The position numbers were made by a program, and so were the translations under genes. Under the pieces are notes generated by a model. That model was not told the DNA's origin. It was given only the letters and a program-made list of their open reading frames with translations, and ran no database searches. Of a DNA stretch of 39,999 bases, positions 25,479 through 34,452 are shown piece after piece (position 1 is the first letter of the stretch; each line of letters begins with the position of its first letter). Source of the stretch: SAR324 cluster bacterium (GTDB lineage: Bacteria; SAR324; JACQKK01); contig JACZRV010000021.1 of assembly GCA_022574555.1 (NCBI GenBank), forward strand, positions 1 through 39,999, written 5' to 3'.

Positions 25479-27032
25479 ATGATGAAGGGCGTCCCCACAT
25501 CCATCGTACGACGAGGCTGGAGCGCGTTGAAGTTGGCGGGCTCCACCGTACGTTTGGCGCTGGCCGACGAGGAGGCTGTCGCCCAAAATGCGCGCCGCTA
25601 TCTGGCCGAAAGTATGGGCGAACTCAAGGGTCTGCCCCAAAAAATCGGGCAGATCCTTTCCATGTCCGACACGCCCGGTGCTGAGGATTTCGCGCCCTTG
25701 ACCGGCCGGGCGCGTCCCCTTCCGTTCGAGGTGATACAAAAACTGTTGGCCACCGAGTGGCGGCGCCCTTGGCGGGATGTGCTGAAGGAGATCGAACCCG
25801 AGGGTCTGGCCGCATCCCTAGGCCAAGTGCATCGGGCCACCTTGCTCGATGGGCGCCGGGTGGCGGTGAAGGTTCAATACCCAGGGATCGCCAAGGCCCT
25901 CGAAGCCGACTTGAAGCTGCTCGGGTGGTTCACCCTGCCAGTTGGCGGGCTGGGACGCGGCTTCAATCTGGCCGGCTACCGTGCGGAAATTCTGAGGGAT
26001 TTCGGAGAGGAACTGGATTACATGCAGGAAGCCGAGCACCAGCACCAGTATTTCATGTTGGCGCGATACCTGCCCGGTCTGGTCGTGCCCGAGGTGCACG
26101 GCCAGTGGACCACCCCCCGCGTGCTGGTGAACACATGGGAGGACGGTGCGACGCTCGCAGACGTGGCCCGCGATTGGAGCGAGTCCGAACGAAAGGCCGC
26201 GGGCAGGCGCTTCGTATCCCACACCCTGGAAACCCTTTTCCGCTCTGGCTTCACCCAGGGCGATCTGCATCCCGGCAATTTCCGGTTCCGCAAGAGTCCG
26301 TCCGGGGAGGTGGAACTGGTGCTGTACGATTACGGGTGCATATTCCGTCCTGCGATGGAGGTGCGATTGGCTTTGCTGCGCCTGATCGAAATCAGTGAGG
26401 CCAATCAGTCGGGCGATCCTTTTCCCTGCTTTCTGGCCATGGGTTTCGACCCGGATTATCTGGAGCCCATGGCGGTGAAATTGCCCGCATTGAGCCGGGT
26501 GCTGTTCGAGCCTTTTATCCTCGACGGCGATTACGACGTTGACTCGTGGCAACTCGGTAAACGTGTCGCTGAAATCCTCGGCGACGACCGCTGGAACTTC
26601 CGCATCGCGGGATCACCCGATCTGATACTGCTAATGCGGATTTTTCACGGAATGCTCCATACCCTGCGCACATTGCGCGTGGCGGTCTCGTGGAAATTCC
26701 TGCTGGCGCCCATCAGGAAGCACTTCCGGGAGGACGTGAAGCGGCTGGCCCTGCCCGTTGCCGAATCTGCTCACAGAAGTTTCGCGGGCATGGCCAAGCA
26801 CTTGATCATCCAGGTTCGCCAAGACGGCCGCACCAAGGTGCGACTTACCTCGCCCCTACACACCGTTGACCATCTAGAGCAATCCATGGATGAATGTGTC
26901 TTGGAAAAGGTTCGGAAACGGGGCATCGACCTGGATGTCATTCTTGCCGGAATACGGTCGGGCGGATATCGGCCCCAAGAGGTTTTCCGCCTGGATACCG
27001 ACGGCAAGGATGTGCGCGTTTGGCTCGAATAG
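25479..27032 (+). CDS. ABC1/UbiB-family atypical kinase
   Basis: The open frame starts at 25230 inside the previous gene; I place the start at the ATG at 25479 (517 residues), with another ATG at 25482. Family motifs are present: KIGQILSM (the KxGQ motif), ASLGQVH (Ala-rich loop replacing the P-loop), VAVKVQYPG (nucleotide-site Lys), FTQGDLHPGNF (catalytic loop) and YDYGC in place of DFG. ABC1/UbiB/COQ8 proteins support ubiquinone synthesis or act on membrane lipids. This one lacks the two C-terminal membrane helices of classic UbiB and no ubi genes are near, so the substrate is open. It follows the receptor by about 100 bp. Confidence 0.88.
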   Translation: MMKGVPTSIVRRGWSALKLAGSTVRLALADEEAVAQNARRYLAESMGELKGLPQKIGQILSMSDTPGAEDFAPLTGRARPLPFEVIQKLLATEWRRPWRDVLKEIEPEGLAASLGQVHRATLLDGRRVAVKVQYPGIAKALEADLKLLGWFTLPVGGLGRGFNLAGYRAEILRDFGEELDYMQEAEHQHQYFMLARYLPGLVVPEVHGQWTTPRVLVNTWEDGATLADVARDWSESERKAAGRRFVSHTLETLFRSGFTQGDLHPGNFRFRKSPSGEVELVLYDYGCIFRPAMEVRLALLRLIEISEANQSGDPFPCFLAMGFDPDYLEPMAVKLPALSRVLFEPFILDGDYDVDSWQLGKRVAEILGDDRWNFRIAGSPDLILLMRIFHGMLHTLRTLRVAVSWKFLLAPIRKHFREDVKRLALPVAESAHRSFAGMAKHLIIQVRQDGRTKVRLTSPLHTVDHLEQSMDECVLEKVRKRGIDLDVILAGIRSGGYRPQEVFRLDTDGKDVRVWLE

Positions 27033-27050
27033 GCGAACAAGATATCTTTC

Positions 27051-27452
27051 ATGGATGAACGGGAACTGATTCGTGCCGTGCTGCGCGAAATCAATTATTT
27101 GTGGGGATTGCGCAACGCGAGTACGCAGGATTTATTCGGCCTGTTCGACCAACCCTTCGCCGAATCGCGCCATGAGTTGCGGACGACGTTCGAGAACAAC
27201 GTGCTGAGTCGCGTGGAAGGGCGCCGCAACGAGACCCACCCGGCAAGACCGGTACCCTTCTCCGAGCGGTTGGACGAACTCAGCGGTCTGCCGGCCCACC
27301 TGGATTGCGACACATGCTGCGGGGTAGGCGTGCTGACCGATGGCGGAATCTGCACCGTTTGTGACGGCTCCGGAATGGACCTGACCAAAAGGGTGGACAC
27401 GCCATTCTCTCTTTGGGCCAAGACCCGGGCCGCGGGTATCAAGAGCGGTTGA
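27051..27452 (+). CDS. Small protein with CxxCxGxG zinc motifs, unknown function
   Basis: The 133-residue protein begins 18 bp after the kinase stop and is probably in the same operon. Its N-terminal two thirds are helical and charged and belong to no family I recognise. Residues ~83-108 hold two cysteine pairs in DnaJ-like settings, CDTCCGVGVL and CTVCDGSG, which could form one zinc ribbon. A role in protein binding is possible. The last codons (AAGIKSG) lie inside the upstream copy of a tandem duplication. Confidence 0.7.
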   Translation: MDERELIRAVLREINYLWGLRNASTQDLFGLFDQPFAESRHELRTTFENNVLSRVEGRRNETHPARPVPFSERLDELSGLPAHLDCDTCCGVGVLTDGGICTVCDGSGMDLTKRVDTPFSLWAKTRAAGIKSG

Positions 27453-27704
27453 CCCGCCGCAGTGTCGTTGCGGTATGAAGTTTTAGCGGTAATATCCAAT
27501 TGCCTTGGAGCGTACATCGTGATCATCCTCGTCCAAATCGTTATGACGGCAGCCACCCTGTGCTACGCCGCGGGCATTAAGAGCGGTTAATCAGCCACCG
27601 TGTTGTGGCGAACTGAAGTTTTGGCTGTAAAATCCTGTCGCCTGGGAGTTTGATTGTGATTATTCTCGTTAAAATCGTCATGACAGCAGCCACCCTGTGC
27701 TACG
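27429..27704 (+). repeat. 138-bp tandem duplication spanning a gene boundary
   Basis: Copy 1 (27429-27566) and copy 2 (27567-27704) align with an offset of 138, shifting to 137 after a one-base gap. Each contains an AAGAGCGGTT-stop tail, a spacer, and a GTG start followed by the first codons of the small membrane protein. Identity is roughly 80 percent by eye, so the event is not recent. Confidence 0.88.
27519..27590 (+). other. Chimeric 23-codon mini-ORF made by the duplication
   Basis: A GTG start with GGAG eight bases upstream begins the same peptide as the downstream membrane protein (IILVQIVMTAATLCYAAG) and then runs into a copy of the tail of the upstream gene (IKSG, stop). It is a by-product of the 138-bp duplication. 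It has a usable ribosome site and one hydrophobic helix, so it could still be translated; no function is implied. Confidence 0.45.
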
Positions 27705-28048
27705 CCGCGGGCCTGGCCATGCGCCATCGGAACAACGATCTCCACCGCAAGCTAATGGCGGCGGGATTTATTCTGACCGCGGGCATCGCCGTGGTGCTGG
27801 TCGCCGGCGTCAATATATTCGGCGCCACCTACGGGCCAAGTCCCTGGCTGATTTCGCTCACGGGAGGGGAGGGCGATGCGCGGGTGGTACTGATCATTCA
27901 CCGCATCTTTGCGACTCTGACCCTCCTGCTGCTCATCGCCCAGGTTTACGCCGGCATCCGCCGGCTGCCGTATCACAAGACGCTCTTCAAAGCCGTCATT
28001 CCCACCTGGCTGATCACCTATATTTCGGGTCTTTCCATCTTCATTTGA
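27656..28048 (+). CDS. Small four-helix membrane protein (DUF420-like)
   Basis: I start at the GTG at 27656, which has GGGAG eight bases upstream; the duplicated copy before it has the same GTG and GGAG spacing. The 130-residue product has four hydrophobic segments with His-containing loops (NNDLHRKLMAAGF, LIIHRIFATL, LPYHKTLF). This pattern of conserved histidines between helices resembles DUF420-type proteins linked to cytochrome oxidase or heme handling, but the match is loose. It is probably an inner-membrane protein in the same operon as the two genes before it. Confidence 0.65.
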   Translation: MIILVKIVMTAATLCYAAGLAMRHRNNDLHRKLMAAGFILTAGIAVVLVAGVNIFGATYGPSPWLISLTGGEGDARVVLIIHRIFATLTLLLLIAQVYAGIRRLPYHKTLFKAVIPTWLITYISGLSIFI

Positions 28049-28284
28049 TATCCACGCAGCGTAAATTCCCGGACTCCTCAGAGGGCGGCAGATTACGTCG
28101 ACAGGGCAAAGCCTGATCGCTGCTTTGCGCGACTGCTGGGGAAGGAGCGGGCGCCGAGGCGGTCAGCCTGAGGGCGTTTGACCGGAATCGCACCTACGAT
28201 GTAATAGGGAGCATTGCGCAAAAAGGGAACATTCCGGTAGGGCCATCTGCCGTCCGGGCCGGTGGCCGGCAAGAGACCGGATGA

Positions 28285-29100
28285 ATGACCACCATCCACG
28301 AAATCATGCAGACTTTCGTGCGCGTCCCACACCTTATAGGGCGCAATGCCGCCCACACCCGCGTTCACCCGCCCCTGACGATGTTCCTCGTGGGGCATTT
28401 GGGCGCCCGGCTGGCCTTGGTTTTTTTCCTGATTTCCTTGCCGCTTGCAGTGGCCCGGGCGGCAGAAGTGACTTACCTGGTAAAGCCTGTGGAAGTACTG
28501 CGAGCCGGTGAACGGGCATGGGTTCCTCTCAACGTGGGCGACGAAGTGGTGGAGGGAGATGCGATCCGCACGGGCAAGGGAGGCCGCGTGGAGGTAACGC
28601 TCGCCCCCAAGCGCGTCTTTCGCGTCTCGGAAATCACGGAGGTCGTATTGGACAGTATGGTGCTGCGCGAGGCCGCGCTCTCCGCCCGCTTCCGCATCAT
28701 CCTGGGCCGCTTTTGGACGGCCATCCTGGATCCGTTGCGCGCGGCGCGGGGCGAATCATTGGTGGTGGAGACCCCGACAGTGACTATCGGCATCAAGGGC
28801 ACGCGCTTCGATGTGGACTTCGACCCCCGCACCCAAGGCGTGCAGACCCTCGTACTGGAGGGCCAGGTGGAAGCCAATCCGCAACCCAAAAGGCCCGGCC
28901 CGCCTATCGAGATGCCGGGCCCCCGCGAGATTGCGCCGCCTCAGGAGGTCACCCGAGATGAGTGGACGTTGTTGGTGGGTGCCAATCAGAAGCTGATCTA
29001 CCTGCCGGGACGCGAGCCGATCCTGGTGCCGATCACCGATGAAGACCTGGACGACGAGTGGGTGCGGTTCAACGATGCGCGCGATGCCACGCTGAGGTAG
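28285..29100 (+). CDS. FecR-domain secreted protein
   Basis: The protein has up to 271 residues. From the ATG at 28285 (AAGAGA just upstream) the hydrophobic signal segment starts only at about residue 41; an ATG at 28381 would give a normal signal peptide ending ARAAE but has no ribosome site. After it come a FecR domain (residues ~60-205: VGDEVVEGDAIRTGKGG, VEVTL, then TVTIGIKGTRFDVD) and a Pro-rich C-terminus. Such stand-alone FecR proteins are periplasmic and of poorly known role; classic FecR relays siderophore signals to a sigma factor, but neither sigma factor nor TonB receptor is near. Confidence 0.82.
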   Translation: MTTIHEIMQTFVRVPHLIGRNAAHTRVHPPLTMFLVGHLGARLALVFFLISLPLAVARAAEVTYLVKPVEVLRAGERAWVPLNVGDEVVEGDAIRTGKGGRVEVTLAPKRVFRVSEITEVVLDSMVLREAALSARFRIILGRFWTAILDPLRAARGESLVVETPTVTIGIKGTRFDVDFDPRTQGVQTLVLEGQVEANPQPKRPGPPIEMPGPREIAPPQEVTRDEWTLLVGANQKLIYLPGREPILVPITDEDLDDEWVRFNDARDATLR

Positions 29101-29150
29101 GTGCTGCCAGACAGACCGCCGGTATATCATTCAGGGCGCGTACGGCGACC

Positions 29151-29459
29151 TTACCCTTCCTGGCTGCGCAAAGATTCCACCAGTTCCATGATGGCCCAAT
29201 CCTCCTCGCGGAACTGAATGCCGATCCGGTATGCGTCGCCATCCTTGACCGTCCAGCGAACCGTACCATAAGCGGTCGCGGCGCCATCGAAGATTTCGAT
29301 CTCGACCTGGGTGTCAATGGCCAACAGCTCAGGGAGAATCACTCCGATCCCCCCCGCACCAATGTCCACGCCTTGGGCCACATAGGGCTGGGGCGCCCGA
29401 AAACGGACTTCATCCGCAAACGGTACGCGCTGGGTTGCCCGCTGATTCGATTCCGTCAT
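29151..29459 (-). CDS. PilZ-domain protein
   Basis: I use the ATG at 29459 (102 residues); an upstream start would add 15 residues. The single domain shows the PilZ signature: RATQR near the N-terminus (RxxxR) and DIGAGGIGV (D.S..G form with Gly for Ser). PilZ domains bind cyclic di-GMP and alter motility, exopolysaccharide or receptor output. The change of the usual Ser to Gly may or may not weaken binding. It is convergent with the FecR-domain gene and downstream of nothing obviously related. Confidence 0.8.
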   Translation of the reverse strand: MTESNQRATQRVPFADEVRFRAPQPYVAQGVDIGAGGIGVILPELLAIDTQVEIEIFDGAATAYGTVRWTVKDGDAYRIGIQFREEDWAIMELVESLRSQEG

Positions 29460-29527
29460 CGCGCCTTGTCCATTTACTGATAGGTTGATCGCGCCTTCCC
29501 GCACTCGGTCTATTTAATGCGATCCAC

Positions 29528-30751
29528 TCAGATCTTGCCAGACACAAATTGGGTCAGCCGATTCATGGCTTCATCCAGGATTTCGGGCCGCTGGGCAAAG
29601 CAGATGCGAACCCAGCCCTCTCCGCCGCCGCCGAAAGCCCGGCCCGGCGCCAGCACGACGCCGGCGGATCTGAGCAGTTCGCGGCAGAAACGAACGCTGT
29701 CCTCTGTTGCCGGGTGGCGGAAGAATGCGTAGAAGCCGCCGCCCGGATTGGCAAATTCGCTGCCTGGGATCGCGGCCAGGCGCTCCACGACGATATCCCG
29801 CAGGTTGCGATAACGGGCCAGGCTCTCGGCGATGAAGGGCTCCCCTTCGCGTAAGGCAGTGATAGCGGCCACCTGGGCCATGCTGGGAGCGCAGGAGGTC
29901 ACGTACTCCTGCATCTGAGCGAGCCGTTGAGCCAGCTGCGGCTCAGCGATCAGGTACCCCAGCCGCCACCCGGTCATGGCGTAGGTCTTGGAAAATCCGT
30001 TGATGAGCACGAGGCGTTCGCCCGCCTCGCGCATTTGCAGGAACGAGGGCTGATCGGCCCCGTCGAAAACGATCCGGTCGTACATCTCGTCCCCGACCAG
30101 ATAGGCGCCCCGCTCGCGGCAGAAATCCAGGATGCGCTGTTTTTCGTGACCCTGCATCACCCACCCGGTTGGGTTGGACGGCGTGTTGACCACCACCACA
30201 CGCAAGTTGCGGCAGCGCTGGGCCAAGGCTTCCAGCGCGGAGAAATCGAGAAAGTACCGCCTTTCGGCTCCATCGAAGGTGAGCGGCAGATCGTGGACGG
30301 TCGCGCCGGCCAACTCCGCGGCCCCGGTGAAATTGGGCCAGGCCGGGGTGACGTTGATCATCTCATCCCCGGGGGCCAGCAATCCCAGCATGGACAGGCA
30401 GATCGCCTGCACCCCGCCACAGGTGATCAGGAAATTATCTTCCGTCAGCCGCAGGTCGTAGCGCTCACGAAAATATCGGGCCAGTTCGGCCTTGAGGTCG
30501 TTGCGGCCGCTATTGTTCTCGTAGAAAACGGCCCCGTTGCGCAGCGCGGCCACGCCCGCTTCCACGATGAACGGCGGCGTGCCCAGATCGGGCTCTCCGA
30601 AATGGAGCGCGATCACCGACTTCCCGGGATTTTCCAGTTTGAGCCGGTCGGCCAGGTTATGGATTTCCCGTATTGCCGAGGGCTTCAATCGCTCCAGCCG
30701 CTCCGCCAGGGGGAGCGTTTGCGTCGCTATTCGAGGCGCGGGTTCACTCAT
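29528..30751 (-). CDS. PLP-dependent aminotransferase, class I/II fold
   Basis: The 407-residue product (ATG at 30751; a TTG at 30787 is also open) is a fold-type I aminotransferase: substrate-binding GEPDLGTPPF, NTPSNPTGWV, cofactor Asp in VGDEMYDRI, PLP lysine in GFSKTYAMTGWRLGY, and the carboxylate-binding Arg in WVRICFA. Length and motifs fit the aspartate aminotransferase-like group, which includes aspartate, alanine and aromatic enzymes. Substrate cannot be fixed. It is divergent from recA. Confidence 0.88.
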   Translation of the reverse strand: MSEPAPRIATQTLPLAERLERLKPSAIREIHNLADRLKLENPGKSVIALHFGEPDLGTPPFIVEAGVAALRNGAVFYENNSGRNDLKAELARYFRERYDLRLTEDNFLITCGGVQAICLSMLGLLAPGDEMINVTPAWPNFTGAAELAGATVHDLPLTFDGAERRYFLDFSALEALAQRCRNLRVVVVNTPSNPTGWVMQGHEKQRILDFCRERGAYLVGDEMYDRIVFDGADQPSFLQMREAGERLVLINGFSKTYAMTGWRLGYLIAEPQLAQRLAQMQEYVTSCAPSMAQVAAITALREGEPFIAESLARYRNLRDIVVERLAAIPGSEFANPGGGFYAFFRHPATEDSVRFCRELLRSAGVVLAPGRAFGGGGEGWVRICFAQRPEILDEAMNRLTQFVSGKI

Positions 30752-30919
30752 CGGATACGCAATCTCAAAAATATGGAATAAATGCAAAGGTTTGCCGCGT
30801 TACCTTAGCCTGTTCCCGTGGCCATGAAAAGCCCGCCGTGCGGCGAAGATCGCCGGCAGCGATGCATATCCGGCCGGTAGAAGAATTGATTCACGGGTAT
30901 CAACAAAATATTTTTTGCT

Positions 30920-30948
30920 TGCAATTGCCACTTCCAAGGCATATATTC
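30920..30948 (+). promoter_or_regulatory. Candidate sigma-70-type promoter upstream of recA
   Basis: TTGCAA (30920-30925), a 17-base spacer and TATATT (30943-30948) form a reasonable housekeeping promoter in the AT-rich part of the 389-bp region between the aminotransferase and recA. It lies about 190 bp before the recA start. Confidence 0.4.
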
Positions 30949-30962
30949 ACCGAAACCTCGAA

Positions 30963-30995
30963 TATACAATTAATCAATGTAATATTTTTTGTATA
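30963..30995. promoter_or_regulatory. TATACAA/TTGTATA inverted repeat upstream of recA
   Basis: TATACAA (30963-30969) and TTGTATA (30989-30995) are a perfect 7-bp inverted pair separated by 19 AT-rich bases, just downstream of the candidate promoter. The position would suit an operator such as an SOS repressor site, but it does not match the E. coli, Bacillus or alphaproteobacterial LexA boxes. Confidence 0.35.
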
Positions 30996-31129
30996 CTCTA
31001 TGAGGTATCGCTTTCACCACCGGGGGCTGTGCCCTTTGGAGGATGTCACCTAAGGGAAGAGCCGCCCGGTTCATGGGCCGTAGCCAATATGCAGGAAGGC
31101 ATGGCATCGGCAAGCGGGATTTGATATTC

Positions 31130-31136
31130 AGGAGGT
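31130..31136 (+). promoter_or_regulatory. Ribosome binding site of recA
   Basis: AGGAGGT, a near-perfect Shine-Dalgarno sequence, ends four bases before the ATG at 31141 and supports that start. Confidence 0.8.
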
Positions 31137-31140
31137 CAAG

Positions 31141-32247
31141 ATGGGCGCAGCAAAAGTGATCGATTTAACGAAACGAGGAGAGGCCATGTGGGAAGAGGAC
31201 AAGGCCAAGGCGGTCGAGTTGGCCGTGGCCCAGGTGGAACGGGCCTACGGCAAGGGCGCCATCATGCGCATGGGCGACGGCGCCATAGAACGGATACCGG
31301 CTGTCTCCAGCGGCGACATCGGCCTGGACATCGCCCTGGGTGTGGGCGGCTACCCTCTCGGCCGGATCATCGAGATCTTCGGACCGGAAGCCTCGGGCAA
31401 GACCACCATAGCCCTGCACGCCGTGGCCGAGGTGCAGAAAAAGGGCGGCGTCGCTGCCTTTATCGACGCCGAGCACGCCCTGGACATCCGCTACGCCAAG
31501 CTCGTCGGCGTGAAGACCGACGAGCTGTTGATTTCCCAACCGGACTACGGCGAGCAGGCCCTGGAGATCGTGGAGATCCTGGTGCGCAGCGGCGCGGTGG
31601 ATATCATCGTCGTCGATTCAGTGGCCGCCCTGGTACCCCGTGCGGAACTGGAAGGGGACATGGGCGACCCCCACATGGCCCTGCAAGCGCGTCTGATGTC
31701 CCAAGCCCTGCGCAAGCTGACTGCCGTGGTCTCGAAATCCAAAACCATCCTGGTCTTCATCAATCAGCTGCGTATGAAGATCGGGGTCATATTCGGTAAC
31801 CCGGAGACCACCACCGGCGGCAACGCCCTGAAATTCTATACCACCATCCGGCTGGACGTGCGCCGCATCAGCTCGATCAAGGAGGGCGATCAGACAGTGG
31901 GCAGCCGCATGCGCATCAAGGTCGTGAAAAACAAAGTCTCGCCACCCTTCCAACAGGTGGAGGTGGATATCCTCCACAGCTGCGGCATTTCCAAGGAGGG
32001 CAGCCTGATCGACCTGGGTGTCACCGACGGAATCATCCAGAAGTCCGGCACATGGTATGCCTTTAATGACGAACGGCTGGGCCAAGGGCGGGAAAATGTA
32101 CGCCGAGCCTTGATTGACGATCCGGAACTGTACCGCAACATCGAAAACCGCATCCTGGAAAAACACGGTCTGGCACCGGAAACGCCGCAACCGGCTTCCG
32201 AGCCAACCAGCGCCAAGGCGGCCAAAGCAGCCGACTCGAAGGCGTGA
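31141..32247 (+). CDS. recA: Recombinase A
   Basis: The 368-residue protein matches RecA throughout: Walker A GPEASGKT (81-88), Walker [18 protein letters not shown]1 loop [20 protein letters not shown], the L2 region with [15 protein letters not shown], and the Lys-rich [13 protein letters not shown]. The last 30 residues form an Ala/Pro/Lys tail instead of the usual acidic one. RecA forms filaments on single-stranded DNA, drives strand exchange and triggers LexA self-cleavage. No recX follows. The N-terminus is about 10 residues longer than in E. coli, supported by the ribosome site. Confidence 0.97.
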   Translation: MGAAKVIDLTKRGEAMWEEDKAKAVELAVAQVERAYGKGAIMRMGDGAIERIPAVSSGDIGLDIALGVGGYPLGRIIEIFGPEASGKTTIALHAVAEVQKKGGVAAFIDAEHALDIRYAKLVGVKTDELLISQPDYGEQALEIVEILVRSGAVDIIVVDSVAALVPRAELEGDMGDPHMALQARLMSQALRKLTAVVSKSKTILVFINQLRMKIGVIFGNPETTTGGNALKFYTTIRLDVRRISSIKEGDQTVGSRMRIKVVKNKVSPPFQQVEVDILHSCGISKEGSLIDLGVTDGIIQKSGTWYAFNDERLGQGRENVRRALIDDPELYRNIENRILEKHGLAPETPQPASEPTSAKAAKAADSKA

Positions 32248-32319
32248 GGCATTCGGCGGATGTCGGGCAACCGCCGCGCTGCCGCCTGGTGCAAGGCGTG
32301 TCGGCGGGAGGCGCGAACA

Positions 32320-32336
32320 CGCCCATCGTGTGGGCG
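32320..32336. terminator. Small GC-rich hairpin between recA and purM
   Basis: CGCCCA and TGGGCG pair around a five-base loop (TCGTG) in the 143-bp space between the convergent recA and purM genes. There is no T-run on either side, so the terminator call is weak. Confidence 0.25.
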
Positions 32337-32390
32337 GCGGCCGACGGCGAGCCGATCGGCTATTTCCGTCGGCAAGCCCTGCGCGCCGCA

Positions 32391-33593
32391 TCAGCCGGGC
32401 ACCGGGTAGATGATTTCCTCCCCATCGGGTGCGGTGAGGGTGACACGATTTTGCGGCCCGTCGGGGGACGCTTCACAATGGCCCACGACGCGGCACTCCA
32501 GGTTGTATCCGGCGCAGATCTTCTCAACGATGGGCACCAGCCGTTCGTTGCCGATGATCTCCATGCGGTGGCCCATGTTGAACACCTGGTACATTTCACG
32601 CCAAGGGGCGCCGCTCACCCGCTGGATCTCCGCGAAAAGCGGAGGCGGCGGGAAGGGATGGTCCTTTACATAGTGAATGCGAGTGCCAGTGCGCAGCACC
32701 TTGGTCTGGCCGCCGCCGGTGCAATGCACCAACGCCGAAATATGCTCCCGATGGCTCTCCAACAGAGCGCGCACGACCGGGGCATAAGTGCGCGTGGGGG
32801 AAAGCAGCGCTGAACCGACGGAGACTTGTGTTCCGGGGAGGTGGGTTTCCAAATGGTGGGGGCCACTGAATACGAGATCGGCAGGCATGGCCGGGTCGAA
32901 GCTTTCCGGATAGCGCCCGGCGTAGTCGGCATGGAGCAGGTCGTGGCGGGCGGAGGTGAGCCCGTTGCTGCCGATGCCGCTGTTGTACCGTTCCTCGTAC
33001 GTGGTCTGGCCGAACGAGGCCAGCCCGACGATCACGTCGCCTGGCCGCACCCTATCGTTGGCGATCACCCTATCGCGCCGCATGCGCGCCACGGCGGTGG
33101 CGTCGACGATCACGGTACGTACCAGATCGCCCACGTCGGCGGTCTCGCCACCGGTGAGTACCACGTCCATGCCCCACTGGGCGAATTGCGTGGCCTGCTC
33201 CTCGAAGCCGGCGACGATCTGGGAAACGACATCGCCCGGAACAAGGATCTTGTTGCGGCCGATGGCGTTGGAAACGAGAAACGGTCCGCTGGCACCGACG
33301 CAAAGCAGATCGTCGATATTCATCACCAGGGCGTCCTGGGCGATGCCCCGGAAAACCGCTGCATCCCCCGTTTCCCGGTAGACCAGATAAGCCAGGGACG
33401 CCTTGGTGCCGGCTCCGTCGGCGTGCATGGCCAGGCAATAGGCCCGGTCGCCGGTCAAATCGTCGGCGATAATCTTGCAGAATGCACCGGGAAACAGGCC
33501 CGGGTCGGTATCGCGCACGGCAGCGTGCACATCGGTCTTTTGCACTGAAACGCCTCGTGCGGCGTATCTACCGGTAACTTCGGTTTGGGCCAT
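32391..33593 (-). CDS. purM: Phosphoribosylformylglycinamidine cyclo-ligase (AIR synthase), long form
   Basis: The frame is open from 33707, but PurM homology starts at the ATG at 33593 (MAQTEVTGRYAARGV), giving 400 residues. Recognisable parts are HADGAGTKASLAY, the metal/ATP-site MNIDDLLCVGA, LTGGETADV and VGLASFGQT, with HCTGGGQTKVL and MYQVFNMGHRMEI in the C-terminal half. This is longer than the ~345-residue E. coli enzyme and fits the long-form PurM found in Bacteroidetes and several other phyla. It closes the imidazole ring of purines using ATP. The gene is divergent from hisA with 139 bp between and has no pur neighbours. Confidence 0.9.
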   Translation of the reverse strand: MAQTEVTGRYAARGVSVQKTDVHAAVRDTDPGLFPGAFCKIIADDLTGDRAYCLAMHADGAGTKASLAYLVYRETGDAAVFRGIAQDALVMNIDDLLCVGASGPFLVSNAIGRNKILVPGDVVSQIVAGFEEQATQFAQWGMDVVLTGGETADVGDLVRTVIVDATAVARMRRDRVIANDRVRPGDVIVGLASFGQTTYEERYNSGIGSNGLTSARHDLLHADYAGRYPESFDPAMPADLVFSGPHHLETHLPGTQVSVGSALLSPTRTYAPVVRALLESHREHISALVHCTGGGQTKVLRTGTRIHYVKDHPFPPPPLFAEIQRVSGAPWREMYQVFNMGHRMEIIGNERLVPIVEKICAGYNLECRVVGHCEASPDGPQNRVTLTAPDGEEIIYPVPG

Positions 33594-33732
33594 TGCCGTC
33601 GAGCCGATTGCGGGATAGGGTTGAAAGGACACCAGACGCGGCTTCCCACCATCGTAGTGACTTGTTATTGACAACTCAACGGTCGTTCCTTGGGGAATTG
33701 CCGTCATTCGGAACCGTCACCGCGGCTCGCCT

Positions 33733-34452
33733 ATGATCGTCATTCCAGCAATCGATCTGAAGAACGGCAGGTGCGTCCGGCTGGTACAGGGCCGAGCCGA
33801 TCAGGAAACGGTCTATGACCAGGACCCGGTAGGGGTCGCGCGCCGATTCGAGCAGGCCGGCGCGAAAATGCTGCATCTGGTCGATCTGGACGGCGCCTTC
33901 CAGGGTCGATCGGCCAATCTGGAGGTCATCCGCGCCATCCGCGAAGCGGTGACCCTGCCTCTGGAGTTGGGCGGCGGACTGCGCACCTTGTCCGACGTGA
34001 AGGGCATGCTGGGAATGGGCATCGATTCCGTGATCGTGGGCACCATGGCGGTGCGCGATCCGGATGTCTTGCAAGAAGCCCTGGCCATCCATGGCGGCGA
34101 GTCCATCCAATTGGGGGTCGATACCCGGACAGGAAAAGTAGCCGTGCAAGGCTGGCTGGAGGCGACCGAACTGGATGCGGTCGAGTTTGCGAATTGCTGG
34201 AAGGATAAGGGGATCCAGCGCGTGATCTATACGGATATCGCCAGGGACGGCATGCTCAATGGACCCAACCTGGACGCCATCTACCATTTCGCCCAGGCGA
34301 CCGGATTGCAGGTCACGGCATCGGGGGGTGTTTCCACTCCGGCCGATCTGGCCCGGCTCGCCGCGATGGAGCCGGTGGGAGTCGACCGGGTCATCGTGGG
34401 CAAGGCCATCTACGAGGGGAAGATTACCCTGGGAGCAACGGCGCAATGTTGA
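33733..34452 (+). CDS. hisA: ProFAR isomerase HisA
   Basis: The 239-residue (beta/alpha)8-barrel enzyme has the catalytic Asp8 in [16 protein letters not shown] and Asp130 in GVDTRTGK, with phosphate loops LGGGLRT and ASGGVST. It carries out the Amadori isomerisation of ProFAR to PRFAR in histidine synthesis. Its stop lies seven bases inside hisF, so the two genes are translationally coupled. hisB, hisH and the other pathway genes are not nearby. Confidence 0.96.
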   Translation: MIVIPAIDLKNGRCVRLVQGRADQETVYDQDPVGVARRFEQAGAKMLHLVDLDGAFQGRSANLEVIRAIREAVTLPLELGGGLRTLSDVKGMLGMGIDSVIVGTMAVRDPDVLQEALAIHGGESIQLGVDTRTGKVAVQGWLEATELDAVEFANCWKDKGIQRVIYTDIARDGMLNGPNLDAIYHFAQATGLQVTASGGVSTPADLARLAAMEPVGVDRVIVGKAIYEGKITLGATAQC

